Below, piece by piece: positions 28,182-36,780 of a stretch of DNA of 64,000 nucleotides. The DNA is taken from assembly GCF_009664975.1 (NCBI RefSeq), contig NZ_WJXB01000001.1, positions 248,001 through 312,000 of the forward strand. Direction: 5' to 3'. The notes under the pieces are model-generated. The model had not been told where the DNA came from and did no database searches. It saw only the letters and a list, made by a program, of their open reading frames with translations. Made by a program: the position numbers and the translations under genes. Numbering within the stretch: position 1 is the stretch's first letter; every line of letters starts with the position of its first letter. Origin of the DNA: Paenibacillus monticola (GTDB lineage: Bacteria > Bacillota > Bacilli > Paenibacillales > Paenibacillaceae).

Positions 28182-29465
28182 ATGAGTATGATCTACATTC
28201 GTAACGCAGCCCAGATCGCCACCCTTAGCGGAGCCAGCACGAAGCCGAAGACAGGTAAGGAGATGGATGAGCTTGACCTTATCGAAGACGGCGGCATAGT
28301 CATTGAAGACGGAATGTTCACCTTTGTCGGCAGTAACGAGGATGCTTTCCGTTATGTTGAGAGTCACTCCATGAGTAAGCAAGTCTTGGTGCTCTCAGCG
28401 GAAGGGAAAACCGTTACACCAGGTTTGATCGATCCACATACCCATGTTGTTTTTGCCGGTTCCAGGGAGTTCGAGCTGAACCTGCGTTTGCAGGGCGCTA
28501 AATATATGGATATTCTGAATGCTGGCGGCGGAATCTTGTATTCAACAGAGCGTACCCGTGAAGCTACAGAAGAGCAGCTAATCGCCGAAACTACCAAGCG
28601 GCTGGATCGGTTTCTGGCATATGGAGTCACGACGATTGAGGCTAAAAGTGGATATGGTCTGCGAATAGAGGACGAATTGAAGCAGCTTCGGGTAGCCCGC
28701 CAGCTGAATGCTGCCCATCCGGTAGATCTGGTGTCTACGTTTATGGGAGCCCATGCCGTGCCGGCAGAGTTTAAAGGGAACACAGAAGGATTTGTGCGGA
28801 CGGTGATTGAGGAGATGATTCCGGCGGTGGCCCGTGAGGAATTGGCAGAATTCTGTGACGTCTTTTGTGAAGAAGGAGCATTTACAGTTGAGCAATCCCG
28901 CGAGATCCTAGTGGCCGGGAAAAAGTGGGGGCTGAAGCCTAAAATCCACGCCGACGAAATCGTACCTTACGGAGGTGCAGAACTGGCTGCTGAGCTGGGT
29001 GCAGTTTCGGCCGATCATCTGCTGCATGCTTCCGAAGAAGGCATTAAGCTCATGGCGGAGAATGGGGTGATCGCCGTCCTGCTGCCCGGCACGGCCTTTT
29101 TCCTCATGGTTCAGCCAGCCGCCGCGCGGGCGATGATTAATGCCGGTGTACCGGTCGCGCTGTCCACAGATCGAAATCCCGGCTCCTCACCAACAGAATC
29201 GCTGCCTTTTATTATGAATTTGGCTTGTCTGACCATGAAAATGACTCCGGCCGAGGTGCTGAGCGCTTGTACGATTAATGCTGCTCATGCGATCAACCGA
29301 GCCAATGTTATTGGCAGTATTGAAGTCGGAAAACAAGCCGATCTCGTGATGTTTGATGCGCCTAATTACCTTTATTTGCAGTACCATTATGCGGTTAATT
29401 TAGTCGATACCGTGCTCAAGAAGGGTGAGGTTGTCATTCAGAACGGAAAGAGGGTATACGGATGA
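28182..29465 (+). CDS. hutI: Imidazolonepropionase
   Basis: Third step: imidazolonepropionate to N-formimino-L-glutamate. A 427-residue metal-dependent amidohydrolase with HTH metal motif (DPHTHVVFAGSRE), KSGYGL, KIHADEIVPYGGAELA and STDRNPGSSPTESLP. The start ATG (28182) lies one base after the hutU stop, with AAGGAG seven bases upstream; a longer frame from 28161 inside hutU is not supported. It overlaps the next gene by four bases. Confidence 0.97.
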   Translation: MSMIYIRNAAQIATLSGASTKPKTGKEMDELDLIEDGGIVIEDGMFTFVGSNEDAFRYVESHSMSKQVLVLSAEGKTVTPGLIDPHTHVVFAGSREFELNLRLQGAKYMDILNAGGGILYSTERTREATEEQLIAETTKRLDRFLAYGVTTIEAKSGYGLRIEDELKQLRVARQLNAAHPVDLVSTFMGAHAVPAEFKGNTEGFVRTVIEEMIPAVAREELAEFCDVFCEEGAFTVEQSREILVAGKKWGLKPKIHADEIVPYGGAELAAELGAVSADHLLHASEEGIKLMAENGVIAVLLPGTAFFLMVQPAAARAMINAGVPVALSTDRNPGSSPTESLPFIMNLACLTMKMTPAEVLSACTINAAHAINRANVIGSIEVGKQADLVMFDAPNYLYLQYHYAVNLVDTVLKKGEVVIQNGKRVYG

Positions 29466-30724
29466 ATACATTACGCATAAATGCAGAACGACTGCAAAAC
29501 AACATCCGGGATCTTGCCATGTTTGGGCTGAATGAAGTTACCGGCGGACTAGAGCGCACAACCTTTACAGCAGCTGAATTGAGCGCGCGGGAATGGCTGA
29601 GAGATAAACTGCATCATTTACAGCTGCAAGTCAGGGTGGATGAAGCAGCGAACGTTTGGGCGTTCAGAAGCGGCGACTCAGAGGCGGCTCTCCCCGTGAT
29701 TGCCTTCGGTTCCCATATCGATACGGTTCCCAATGGGGGGAAGTATGATGGTGCTCTGGGGGTCTTGTTAGCGCTGGAAGTTATGACTGTACTGGAAGAC
29801 AACAAGATTGCTACCCGCCATCCCCTGGAATGGGTCTCTTTTAGCGCCGAAGAACCGAATCCCTTTGGTCTTTCGACCTTTGGGAGTAGAGCCATATCCG
29901 GTAAATTGAGCCAAAAGGATCTTGCTGGTGTGCACAATGAGCAGGGGGATTTGCTAACAGATGCGCTTAGGTTGGCGGGTGGTGATCCGGATCATTTCGA
30001 AAAATCGCGACGCAAGCCGGAGGAATTAGCAGCATTTCTCGAAGTTCATATCGAACAAGGGAAAAGGCTCCTGGCCCGTGACATCCCTGTAGGTATTGTG
30101 AGCGCCATAACAGGTATTTACCGTGAAGAGATCACGGTAATAGGGGAAGCGAACCATGCGGGGACGACATTGATGGTGGACCGGAAGGATGCGCTGATGG
30201 GAGCCTCCGAGATCATGCTTGCCTTCGAAGCGGTCTGCCGCAATCATCCTGCGGATGAGGTTGTGGGCACGATTGGTAAGATCAGCAATGAACCGAATGC
30301 GGCTAATATTATCCCGGAAAAGGTAATCTTTCATCTGGAGGTCAGAGGGGAACGACGCTCACAGATTCAGGAGATCTTGGAGGCTTGGAGCAAGCTAGCC
30401 CTATCCATTACCGATAGAAGAGGCATCCGTTTGGAACGCCGGTTAATTCTTGATCAAGTACCGGAGCCGATGGATTCCTTCGTTATAGCCGTCTGTACGG
30501 AACAGGCGCAGGAGCTGGGACATCCCATTCTCCAGCTAGGCAGCATGGCTGGTCATGATGCTACGCATATGGCCTCTTTGACTAAGGCAGGGATGCTGTT
30601 CGTGCCTAGTCTTGGCGGAAAAAGCCATTGTCCGGAAGAGGAAAGCCGGATAGAGGATATCGAGAAGGTTGGTAACGTACTGCTGCAGTCCATTCTGGCT
30701 CTAGATCAACAACTGAACCGTTAG
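29462..30724 (+). CDS. M20-family Zn-dependent amidohydrolase (AllC/N-carbamoylase type) in the hut operon
   Basis: 420 residues of the hydantoinase/carbamoylase branch of peptidase family M20. Metal ligands and active site: GSHIDTVPNGGKYDGALG (His, Asp), SAEEPNPFG (Glu pair), HIEQGK, NHAGTTLMVDRKDA (dimer-contact His) and the C-terminal GGKSHCPEE (His). It overlaps hutI by four bases, so it belongs to the histidine pathway. Relatives cleave N-carbamoyl and also N-formyl amino acids, so I infer that it releases glutamate from N-formylglutamate or formiminoglutamate in place of HutG. The family is clear; the substrate is inference. Confidence 0.85.
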   Translation: MNTLRINAERLQNNIRDLAMFGLNEVTGGLERTTFTAAELSAREWLRDKLHHLQLQVRVDEAANVWAFRSGDSEAALPVIAFGSHIDTVPNGGKYDGALGVLLALEVMTVLEDNKIATRHPLEWVSFSAEEPNPFGLSTFGSRAISGKLSQKDLAGVHNEQGDLLTDALRLAGGDPDHFEKSRRKPEELAAFLEVHIEQGKRLLARDIPVGIVSAITGIYREEITVIGEANHAGTTLMVDRKDALMGASEIMLAFEAVCRNHPADEVVGTIGKISNEPNAANIIPEKVIFHLEVRGERRSQIQEILEAWSKLALSITDRRGIRLERRLILDQVPEPMDSFVIAVCTEQAQELGHPILQLGSMAGHDATHMASLTKAGMLFVPSLGGKSHCPEEESRIEDIEKVGNVLLQSILALDQQLNR

Positions 30725-30734
30725 GAGGATTCTA

Positions 30735-32054
30735 ATGCGCCAATTATATTCTGCTGATTATGCATATATCGAGGATGGATTTAAGGAGCATGCAGCTCTG
30801 TTGATAGACAACGGAATGATTATGGATGTTGGTGACCGTGCAGAACTACAGCACCGTTATCCAGAGGCTGAACACATAGAGTGGGCTGGAAAAGCGATCG
30901 TACCCGGCACGGTCAACGCGCATAATCATTCTTTTCAAAGCTTGTTGCGGGGAATCGCCATCGATAAACCCTTCTTGGAATGGCGGGATGAAGCATTGTA
31001 CCGCTTTACGCCACTGCTAGATGAGGAGGCTATTTACACCGGTGCTTTGCTGGCTTTTGGGGAAATGCTGCGTTATGGAGTCACGACGGTAAGTGATTTC
31101 TTCTATGTCCATAATGGCGGCACCGCGCATGATGAAGCTGTGATCAGAGCTGCCCAGGATCTGGGCATTCGTCTAGTCTTTGCGCGTACCCTGTATGATT
31201 GGGCGGGTGCACCACTCGCCTACCGCGAAACGGTACCAGAAGCGGTAGAGCGGACAAGGTCATTAGCTATAAAGTATCAGGGCAACTTCATGGTCACGAT
31301 TCATCCGGCTCCACATAGTCCACATGCAGCTTCGCCGGAGATGATTAAGGCCGGACATCGTCTAGCGATGGAGCTGGATACACCTTTTCATATCCATGTG
31401 GCTGAGGAAATGTTTGAGGTGGAGGAAATCGTCCGCGACTATGGACTGCGACCTGTTCATTACCTGGATTCCTTAGGTGTATTAGATGAGCGAATGATTG
31501 CGATTCACTTGGTGTGGTTAGCGAATTCTGAAATTGAGCTGATAGGTCAAAGACGCGGTTCGCTGGCTTATTGCCCGTCCAGCAATATGTTCTTGGCAGA
31601 CGGCGTCACCCGTATCCCGGACCTAGTTAAAGCTGGAGTCCGAGTGGCACTTGGAACGGACGGTGGGTGCAGTAACAATCGGATCAGTGTGTATGAGGAG
31701 ATGCGCATGTGTGCGCTTTTGCAAAAGGTCAACCGTCTGGACGGTACCTGCATCACCGCTGAGCAGGTCTACAAGATGGGGACCTCTAACGCCGGTGAAA
31801 TACTGCGGATGCCCATCGGATCTCTCCAAGCTGGACAACACGCCGACTTCGTCGCACTCGATATTAACGATCTTTCCCTGGCACCGAAAAAAGAACTGTT
31901 TGCCAACATGACCTATGCCATGCAGCCTGGGGCTGTCTCCACTGTTGTTGTTGCAGGTCGGATCGTATTTGAGCATGGAAAGCTACAAACTGTATCCGAG
32001 TCTTCCATCGGCGGACGGGTGGACCAGCTATTTGCGAAATGGGATATGAGATAG
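30735..32054 (+). CDS. HutF-like amidohydrolase/deaminase (ATZ/TRZ family)
   Basis: 439 residues, amidohydrolase superfamily with H-x-H metal motif (NAHNHSFQS), HIHVAEE, a His in AIHLVWL and the metal-binding Asp in GTDGG. The whole layout (NHSFQ..FLEWRD; SDFFYVHN; FHIHVAEEMFEVEEI) is close to formimidoylglutamate deiminase HutF and to ATZ/TRZ deaminases. Last gene of the hut operon, 10 bases after the M20 gene, with AGGAGG. I infer conversion of formiminoglutamate to N-formylglutamate and ammonia. A generic purine or triazine deaminase is the alternative. Confidence 0.82.
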   Translation: MRQLYSADYAYIEDGFKEHAALLIDNGMIMDVGDRAELQHRYPEAEHIEWAGKAIVPGTVNAHNHSFQSLLRGIAIDKPFLEWRDEALYRFTPLLDEEAIYTGALLAFGEMLRYGVTTVSDFFYVHNGGTAHDEAVIRAAQDLGIRLVFARTLYDWAGAPLAYRETVPEAVERTRSLAIKYQGNFMVTIHPAPHSPHAASPEMIKAGHRLAMELDTPFHIHVAEEMFEVEEIVRDYGLRPVHYLDSLGVLDERMIAIHLVWLANSEIELIGQRRGSLAYCPSSNMFLADGVTRIPDLVKAGVRVALGTDGGCSNNRISVYEEMRMCALLQKVNRLDGTCITAEQVYKMGTSNAGEILRMPIGSLQAGQHADFVALDINDLSLAPKKELFANMTYAMQPGAVSTVVVAGRIVFEHGKLQTVSESSIGGRVDQLFAKWDMR

Positions 32055-32162
32055 CACTTGTTTCTCATTTAATTGTCAGAAATGGAGTTTATACTAACAA
32101 ATATAACTACTCACGTGTAGTGAACATCAATATCAAAAAATGTATTTATAGAGGAGAGGGCA

Positions 32163-32855
32163 ATGCGTATTCTATTAGCGGAAGATGATCTTCGACTGGG
32201 GCCGCTCATTGTGCATATGCTGAACAAGGAAGGACATACGACGGACTGGGTACAGAATGGACTTGAAGCATTGGATTATATTAGTGTTACAAGCTATGAC
32301 CTGCTGCTACTGGATTGGATGATGCCGCTAATGGATGGTGTCACGCTCTGCAGGCAGTTAAGAAAGGATGCGTACGCTGGAGGAATTATTTTGCTTACTG
32401 CAAAAGATACCTTGAATGACCGGATCAGTGGGCTGGATGCAGGTGCTGATGATTACGTGATTAAACCGTTTGAATTCTCAGAGCTATTTGCTAGAATCCG
32501 CAGCATCTCTCGGCGTATGGTGCAACCGATTCAGGACGATTGGATAGGGATATCGCCTTATAGATTACTATTAAATGAAAGAAGCCTACAGTGCAATGAT
32601 GAACAGGTTACACTAACTACCCGGGAATTCCAGTTAATGGAGCTCTTAATGAGAAATGAGGGTAAGGTACTCCCGCGATCCTTGCTTATCGAGCGAATAT
32701 GGGGATACGATTCGGAAGTGAATAGTAATACCTTGGATGCTTTGGTCAAACAGCTGCGGAAGAAGCTTGATTGCACAAAAGGGCAGATGCATATTAACAA
32801 TGTACGCGGCATGGGGTACAAAGTGGAGGTATCTGTTGTTTGCACAAACGAATAA
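32163..32855 (+). CDS. OmpR-family response regulator
   Basis: 230 residues: receiver domain (1-120) with acidic pair Glu7-Asp8-Asp9, phospho-acceptor Asp51 in LLLLDWMMP, conserved Thr (ILLTAKD) and Lys (YVIKPF), then a winged-helix DNA-binding domain (about 130-225, TTREFQLMELLMRNEGKVLP; NNVRGMGYKVE). It overlaps the kinase that follows; the pair is a standard two-component system. The target genes are unknown; the adjacent DUF2231 gene is a candidate. Confidence 0.95.
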   Translation: MRILLAEDDLRLGPLIVHMLNKEGHTTDWVQNGLEALDYISVTSYDLLLLDWMMPLMDGVTLCRQLRKDAYAGGIILLTAKDTLNDRISGLDAGADDYVIKPFEFSELFARIRSISRRMVQPIQDDWIGISPYRLLLNERSLQCNDEQVTLTTREFQLMELLMRNEGKVLPRSLLIERIWGYDSEVNSNTLDALVKQLRKKLDCTKGQMHINNVRGMGYKVEVSVVCTNE

Positions 32856-34167
32856 AAGGCTGACCACTTTTTTTGCTGGTTTAATGATCGTATTCTTGTT
32901 ATCAATGAATGTGACAAGTTACATTTTATTATCTTCTATTATCTATAAGGAACAGAAAACAAAGCTGGAAGCCGTGGTAACTAGTGAAATACAGGAGCAC
33001 TCAAATGAAATGCTTACTTATAACCATAAGACAAGTACTAGCAAATATTATATAGGCAAGGAGGAGACAAACAGTCCATCTGGCGAGATCGAAACGCCCC
33101 TGCGTCCCTTTTACATGCTGATTGATCCTGAAGGGCAGATTATTAGAACAGATGCGGTAGATGAGGATCTGGCAAATGATATCAAGGAGAATGTAAAGGA
33201 TTGGATTCCTCAAGAGAAACAGACTCTTCATCATATCTATGATATTGATAAAGAGAATGTCCATCTGTTCTTGGCGGGTAGAGCCGTCTATCGAGAAGGT
33301 CTCTACGTGGGAAGCATAATAGCAGGTATTGATATTACAGAGCAGCAAAGATTGTTGGAACAAGTAACTCATACCCAGATTATCATTTCTGTTTTATTTC
33401 TTGTCGTTTCCATTATTTTTGCCTACGTGATGTCTCGTCGTGCCATGAAACCAATCATTCATTCCTTTGTTAGGCAGCAGAAGTTTACTGCTGATGCATC
33501 TCATGAGTTGCGCACGCCGCTTACAGTGCTGCATTCGTCTATTGAGGTATTGGAGAATGAAACAGAGGATATACTTTCCCCTTTTGGCAAGCAGGTGATG
33601 GATGATATGAAGGATGAGGTTCGACGCATGACGAGTCTCATCTCGAATTTATTGAGCTTGGCACAAGCTGACGCAGCTGTTGTGGATCTTACATATGATG
33701 AATTCTCGTTGGATGGAGAATTAGAACGGGCGTTCCGAAATTTTCAGCCTATTGCACAGCAGCAAGCGATTAAGCTTGTGCTAAAGGCAAATACACAAGT
33801 TATTGTGAGGGCTGATCAGGAACGACTTCAACAGCTGTTCGTGATCCTTTTGGATAATGCTGTACAATATACTGCTGCAGGAGATCGTATCATGATGAAG
33901 GCCACAGTGAAGGGTAACCTGTTGACCCTGCAGATCCAGGATACAGGTATTGGAATTCCGGAAGCTAAGCTGCAGGAAGTGTTCGAGCGTTTCGGTAGGG
34001 TAGATGAATCTCGCAATCGTACGCAGGGCCACACGGGTTTAGGGTTGTCGATTGCAAAGTGGATTGTAGAATCGCATGGTGGTACCATCTGGGTCGAAAG
34101 TGAAGTGGGTATTGGAAGTACATTTTTCATTGCTCTGCCGATTGTTTCACATTTGGCAACAACCTGA
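32836..34167 (+). CDS. Sensor histidine kinase
   Basis: 443 residues: membrane helix 1 (about 11-35), an extracytoplasmic sensor of about 135 residues, membrane helix 2 (about 175-195), HisKA with FTADASHELRTPL and HATPase with DNAVQY, DTGIGIP and GLGLSIAK. No HAMP is obvious. The start is a TTG at 32836, six bases after GGAGG (32825-32829), inside the end of the response regulator gene; the upstream open frame is in the wrong place for a membrane anchor. It phosphorylates the regulator at 32163. Confidence 0.92.
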   Translation: MFAQTNKRLTTFFAGLMIVFLLSMNVTSYILLSSIIYKEQKTKLEAVVTSEIQEHSNEMLTYNHKTSTSKYYIGKEETNSPSGEIETPLRPFYMLIDPEGQIIRTDAVDEDLANDIKENVKDWIPQEKQTLHHIYDIDKENVHLFLAGRAVYREGLYVGSIIAGIDITEQQRLLEQVTHTQIIISVLFLVVSIIFAYVMSRRAMKPIIHSFVRQQKFTADASHELRTPLTVLHSSIEVLENETEDILSPFGKQVMDDMKDEVRRMTSLISNLLSLAQADAAVVDLTYDEFSLDGELERAFRNFQPIAQQQAIKLVLKANTQVIVRADQERLQQLFVILLDNAVQYTAAGDRIMMKATVKGNLLTLQIQDTGIGIPEAKLQEVFERFGRVDESRNRTQGHTGLGLSIAKWIVESHGGTIWVESEVGIGSTFFIALPIVSHLATT

Positions 34168-34222
34168 TAGATTAGCGTAATTATAAGGCTAGCCCAAACC
34201 AATCCCAAAGGAGATATTTATT

Positions 34223-34681
34223 ATGAGTACGCCCCTTCATCCGCTAATTGTCCACTTCCCAATCGCTTTATTATCTTTAGGTGCGATTCTCCAATTAATC
34301 GCCTTGTGGAAGCCGGATTTCTGGAATAAAATCGCCAACTTCTGCCTGATGATTGGCTTTGTCTCTGCTATTGTGGCCTATCTGACTGGCGACAGTGGGG
34401 AGCATTTTGCTAAACAAGTGTTCGGGACGCAAGAAGCAGCCGTTCATACCCATGAGACCTTTGCCATGTTTACCTTAATTGTGTTTGGAATAATTGTCGC
34501 GATTAAATTGTATCAACTGTTTCCAATGATCCCACAATTAAAGAAATATGCGAAATTTAGCTTCTCCAAAGTATTTATCCCAGTTCTGATTATCTTATCA
34601 CTGACAGGCGGAACATTGGTAGTATTAACAGGCCATTATGGAGGCAAACTGGTGTATCAAGCAGCTTCCCAAGGGAAATAA
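34223..34681 (+). CDS. DUF2231 membrane protein
   Basis: 152 residues with four hydrophobic segments. It begins PLHPLIVHFPIALLSLGAIL, the signature of DUF2231 (often near heme or redox membrane proteins), with a conserved His in the first helix. Function unknown. It lies 55 bases after the two-component kinase and is followed by a very strong terminator, so it may be the third gene of that operon. Confidence 0.85.
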   Translation: MSTPLHPLIVHFPIALLSLGAILQLIALWKPDFWNKIANFCLMIGFVSAIVAYLTGDSGEHFAKQVFGTQEAAVHTHETFAMFTLIVFGIIVAIKLYQLFPMIPQLKKYAKFSFSKVFIPVLIILSLTGGTLVVLTGHYGGKLVYQAASQGK

Positions 34682-34712
34682 CACCAAGAAATAGTTGCAT
34701 AGCTGAAGTGTT

Positions 34713-34760
34713 AAACCAGCGCGTACCAATCCCCCCCATTGGTGCGCGCTGGTTTGATTT
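34713..34760 (+). terminator. Strong terminator after the DUF2231 gene
   Basis: Eighteen-base stem AAACCAGCGCGTACCAAT / ATTGGTGCGCGCTGGTTT with one wobble pair and a C7 loop, followed by a T-rich stretch. Confidence 0.85.
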
Positions 34761-34763
34761 GTG

Positions 34764-34815
34764 TGTTACAATTTATTTGTAGAAACATAAGAATCTATAG
34801 GTTCTACAATATAAT
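34764..34815 (+). promoter_or_regulatory. Promoter of the P-II gene with possible TnrA/GlnR site
   Basis: TATAAT at 34810-34815 has no good -35. The sequence TGTTA-N7-TTTGT at 34764-34780 matches the left half of the TnrA/GlnR consensus (TGTNA-N7-TNACA) and is centred about 50 bases before the expected start, the usual place for TnrA activation. The right half fits poorly. The -10 region lies in a partial copy of the dispersed repeat (34787-34823). Confidence 0.45.
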
Positions 34816-34835
34816 TTGTCCTTTGGAGGATACAT

Positions 34836-35183
34836 ATGAAAAAAGTAGAAGCCATTATTCGCCCAGAGAAGCTTAGAGAAGTCATTGATGCCTTGCGAAT
34901 TATTGAAGTAACCGGCTTTACCGTTACTCAGGCACAGGGGCGCGGTCAGCAGAAGAATACAACGGGAGTTTATAGAGGAAAGTCTTATACGGTTAATTTG
35001 CATCACAAAATAAAGATTGAAATCGTCGTATCTGACAATAAAGTACAAGAAACCATTCAGACGCTTATCAAGACAGCACAAACTGGAGAAATGGGCGACG
35101 GTAAAATCTTCGTTCTACCTCTACTAGAAATGTATAATATTAGAACAGGTCAGACTGACGAAACCATAGATGAATTGAAATAA
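34836..35183 (+). CDS. glnK: P-II family nitrogen regulatory protein
   Basis: 115-residue trimeric signal protein sensing 2-oxoglutarate, ATP and ADP. The T-loop (about 36-55) holds Tyr46 and Tyr51 (GVYRGKSY), the B-loop is TGEMGDGKIFVLPL and the C-loop RTGQ. It is partnered with the ammonium transporter downstream, whose pore P-II proteins block when nitrogen is plentiful. Shine-Dalgarno TTGGAGG. A terminator separates it from amtB, so the two are not a simple single transcript. Confidence 0.93.
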   Translation: MKKVEAIIRPEKLREVIDALRIIEVTGFTVTQAQGRGQQKNTTGVYRGKSYTVNLHHKIKIEIVVSDNKVQETIQTLIKTAQTGEMGDGKIFVLPLLEMYNIRTGQTDETIDELK

Positions 35184-35208
35184 AAGCCGAAATGAAATAG
35201 ATCACAGC

Positions 35209-35239
35209 AGGGGACAAAGACATACTTTGTCCCCTTTTT
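35209..35239 (+). terminator. Terminator between P-II gene and amtB
   Basis: Perfect stem AGGGGACAAAG / CTTTGTCCCCT with a five-base loop and a T5 tail. Confidence 0.88.
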
Positions 35240-35264
35240 GTGTAAGGAAACATTACATTGGATG

Positions 35265-35317
35265 TTGACAATTTGACCCCTCTCCCTATAATATAACTTA
35301 TGTTATATAAAGTATCA
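35265..35317 (+). promoter_or_regulatory. amtB promoter with overlapping nitrogen-regulator-like site
   Basis: TTGACA (35265-35270), 16 bases, TATAAT (35287-35292). Directly downstream is the dyad ATATAAC-TTAT-GTTATAT (35291-35308). TGTTATATAAAGTATCA (35301-35317) matches most of the TnrA/GlnR consensus. A site over +1 would suit repression by GlnR. Confidence 0.7.
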
Positions 35318-35331
35318 GGGAGGGTAACACC

Positions 35332-36615
35332 ATGAATGCCGGAAGTGATATCGCTTTAAATACGGTTTGGGTAGTGCTTGCTGCTGCGATGGTTTTGTTT
35401 ATGGAGGGCGGCTTTAGCTTGCTCGAAGCGGGATTTGTTCGTACGAAGAATGCAGTTAATGTGACTATGAAAATCTTTGTTGATCTCACCATTGGGGTGT
35501 TAGCCTTTTTCTTAGTAGGTTTTGGAGTCATGTTTGGAAAAGATTTTTCCGGAATCATAAGTTTTAATTTTTGGGGTGCCTCCCAGACTTTACATATCGA
35601 TTTGAATCTACCTTTGTCAGCCTATGTGCTGTTTCAGATTGGATTTGCCATCGCGACAATTTCCATAATATCCGGTGCTGTTGCTGAACGGATGTCTTTT
35701 AAGGCGTATATCCTGATCGCTTTTTTTGTAGCCGCTATTTTATATCCGATCTCAGGCCATTGGGTGTGGAATCCTGAAGGATGGCTTGCGCAGTTGGGCA
35801 TGAAGGACTTTGCTGGCTCGGCTGCTATTCATGCTTTAGGAGGTTCGGCTGCCTTTGCTTTTGCCAAAGTGCTGGGGCCCCGCCGTGGCCGGTTCAATAC
35901 GGATGGAAGCGTGAATGTGTTTGCCCCGAGTAACATTCCACTAGCCTCAGCCGGTACTTTTATCCTGTGGTTTGGCTGGTTTGGATTCAATGCCGGCAGC
36001 ACCTTGAACGCCGCTGATGTCAACCTTTCGCTAATCGCTCTGAATACCATGCTGGCCGCTGCTGCGGGTGGGACTTCTGCTATGATCTACACTATGTTCC
36101 GCTATGGAAAAGCAGATCCCAGTATGACGATGAATGGTGCGCTAGCAGGTCTGGTTGCTATAACAGCTGGCTGTGCGTTTGTAACTCCGTATTCATCCAT
36201 TCTAATTGGTCTAGTTGCTGGTGTTCTTGTGATTTGGGGAACGCTCGCCATTGATAGGCTGCAGGTTGATGATCCGGTAGGAGCCGTTGCTGTTCACGGG
36301 ATTAATGGATCATTTGGTGCCTTGGCAGTGGGGCTCTTGGATCAAAAGGCGGGCCTCCTGACTACAGGGCACTTTCATTTGCTGGGTGTTCAACTGCTTG
36401 GAGTCATTGCTGTGGTATTCTGGGGCTATTCGTTAAGCTATGGTGCAGCCAAACTGATCCAAGCAACCGTCGGCCTGCGGGTTAAGGATGATGAGGAAGA
36501 AGAGGGTCTGGATATGGCGATGCATGGTATTCCTGCTTATAATGAGCTCGAAAGATTTAGCGATCAACCCGTTAGCGATCAAGCGTTGTATCTGAGAACA
36601 GGATCAGAGGATTAA
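35332..36615 (+). CDS. amtB: Ammonium transporter AmtB
   Basis: 427-residue trimeric ammonium channel with about 11 membrane helices. The signature MEGGFSLLEAGFVRTKNAV, the pore His in HALGGSAAFAFAKVLG and the second pore His in VAVHGINGSFGALAVG are all present. AGGGAGGG ribosome site. Its own SigA promoter and a terminator downstream define a single-gene unit next to the P-II gene. Confidence 0.97.
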   Translation: MNAGSDIALNTVWVVLAAAMVLFMEGGFSLLEAGFVRTKNAVNVTMKIFVDLTIGVLAFFLVGFGVMFGKDFSGIISFNFWGASQTLHIDLNLPLSAYVLFQIGFAIATISIISGAVAERMSFKAYILIAFFVAAILYPISGHWVWNPEGWLAQLGMKDFAGSAAIHALGGSAAFAFAKVLGPRRGRFNTDGSVNVFAPSNIPLASAGTFILWFGWFGFNAGSTLNAADVNLSLIALNTMLAAAAGGTSAMIYTMFRYGKADPSMTMNGALAGLVAITAGCAFVTPYSSILIGLVAGVLVIWGTLAIDRLQVDDPVGAVAVHGINGSFGALAVGLLDQKAGLLTTGHFHLLGVQLLGVIAVVFWGYSLSYGAAKLIQATVGLRVKDDEEEEGLDMAMHGIPAYNELERFSDQPVSDQALYLRTGSED

Positions 36616-36643
36616 GAATGATTCAATATAATAGCCTGCTAGC

Positions 36644-36688
36644 AAGAGGTCTTTCGCGAGTATTCAAACTTGTGGAGGATCTCTTTTT
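36644..36688 (+). terminator. Terminator after amtB (AGTTCA-core family)
   Basis: AAGAGGTCTTTCGCGAGT pairs over 18 positions, with G-U wobbles, with ACTTGTGGAGGATCTCTT, then T7. It is a divergent member of the family seen after groEL. Confidence 0.82.
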
Positions 36689-36780
36689 TTGGAAAAAATA
36701 CGGGATAATCTATATTATAATATAATGAACATTTTAGTAAACTTTGTTACTATTGAATAAACTGATTATGGGAGTCTATT

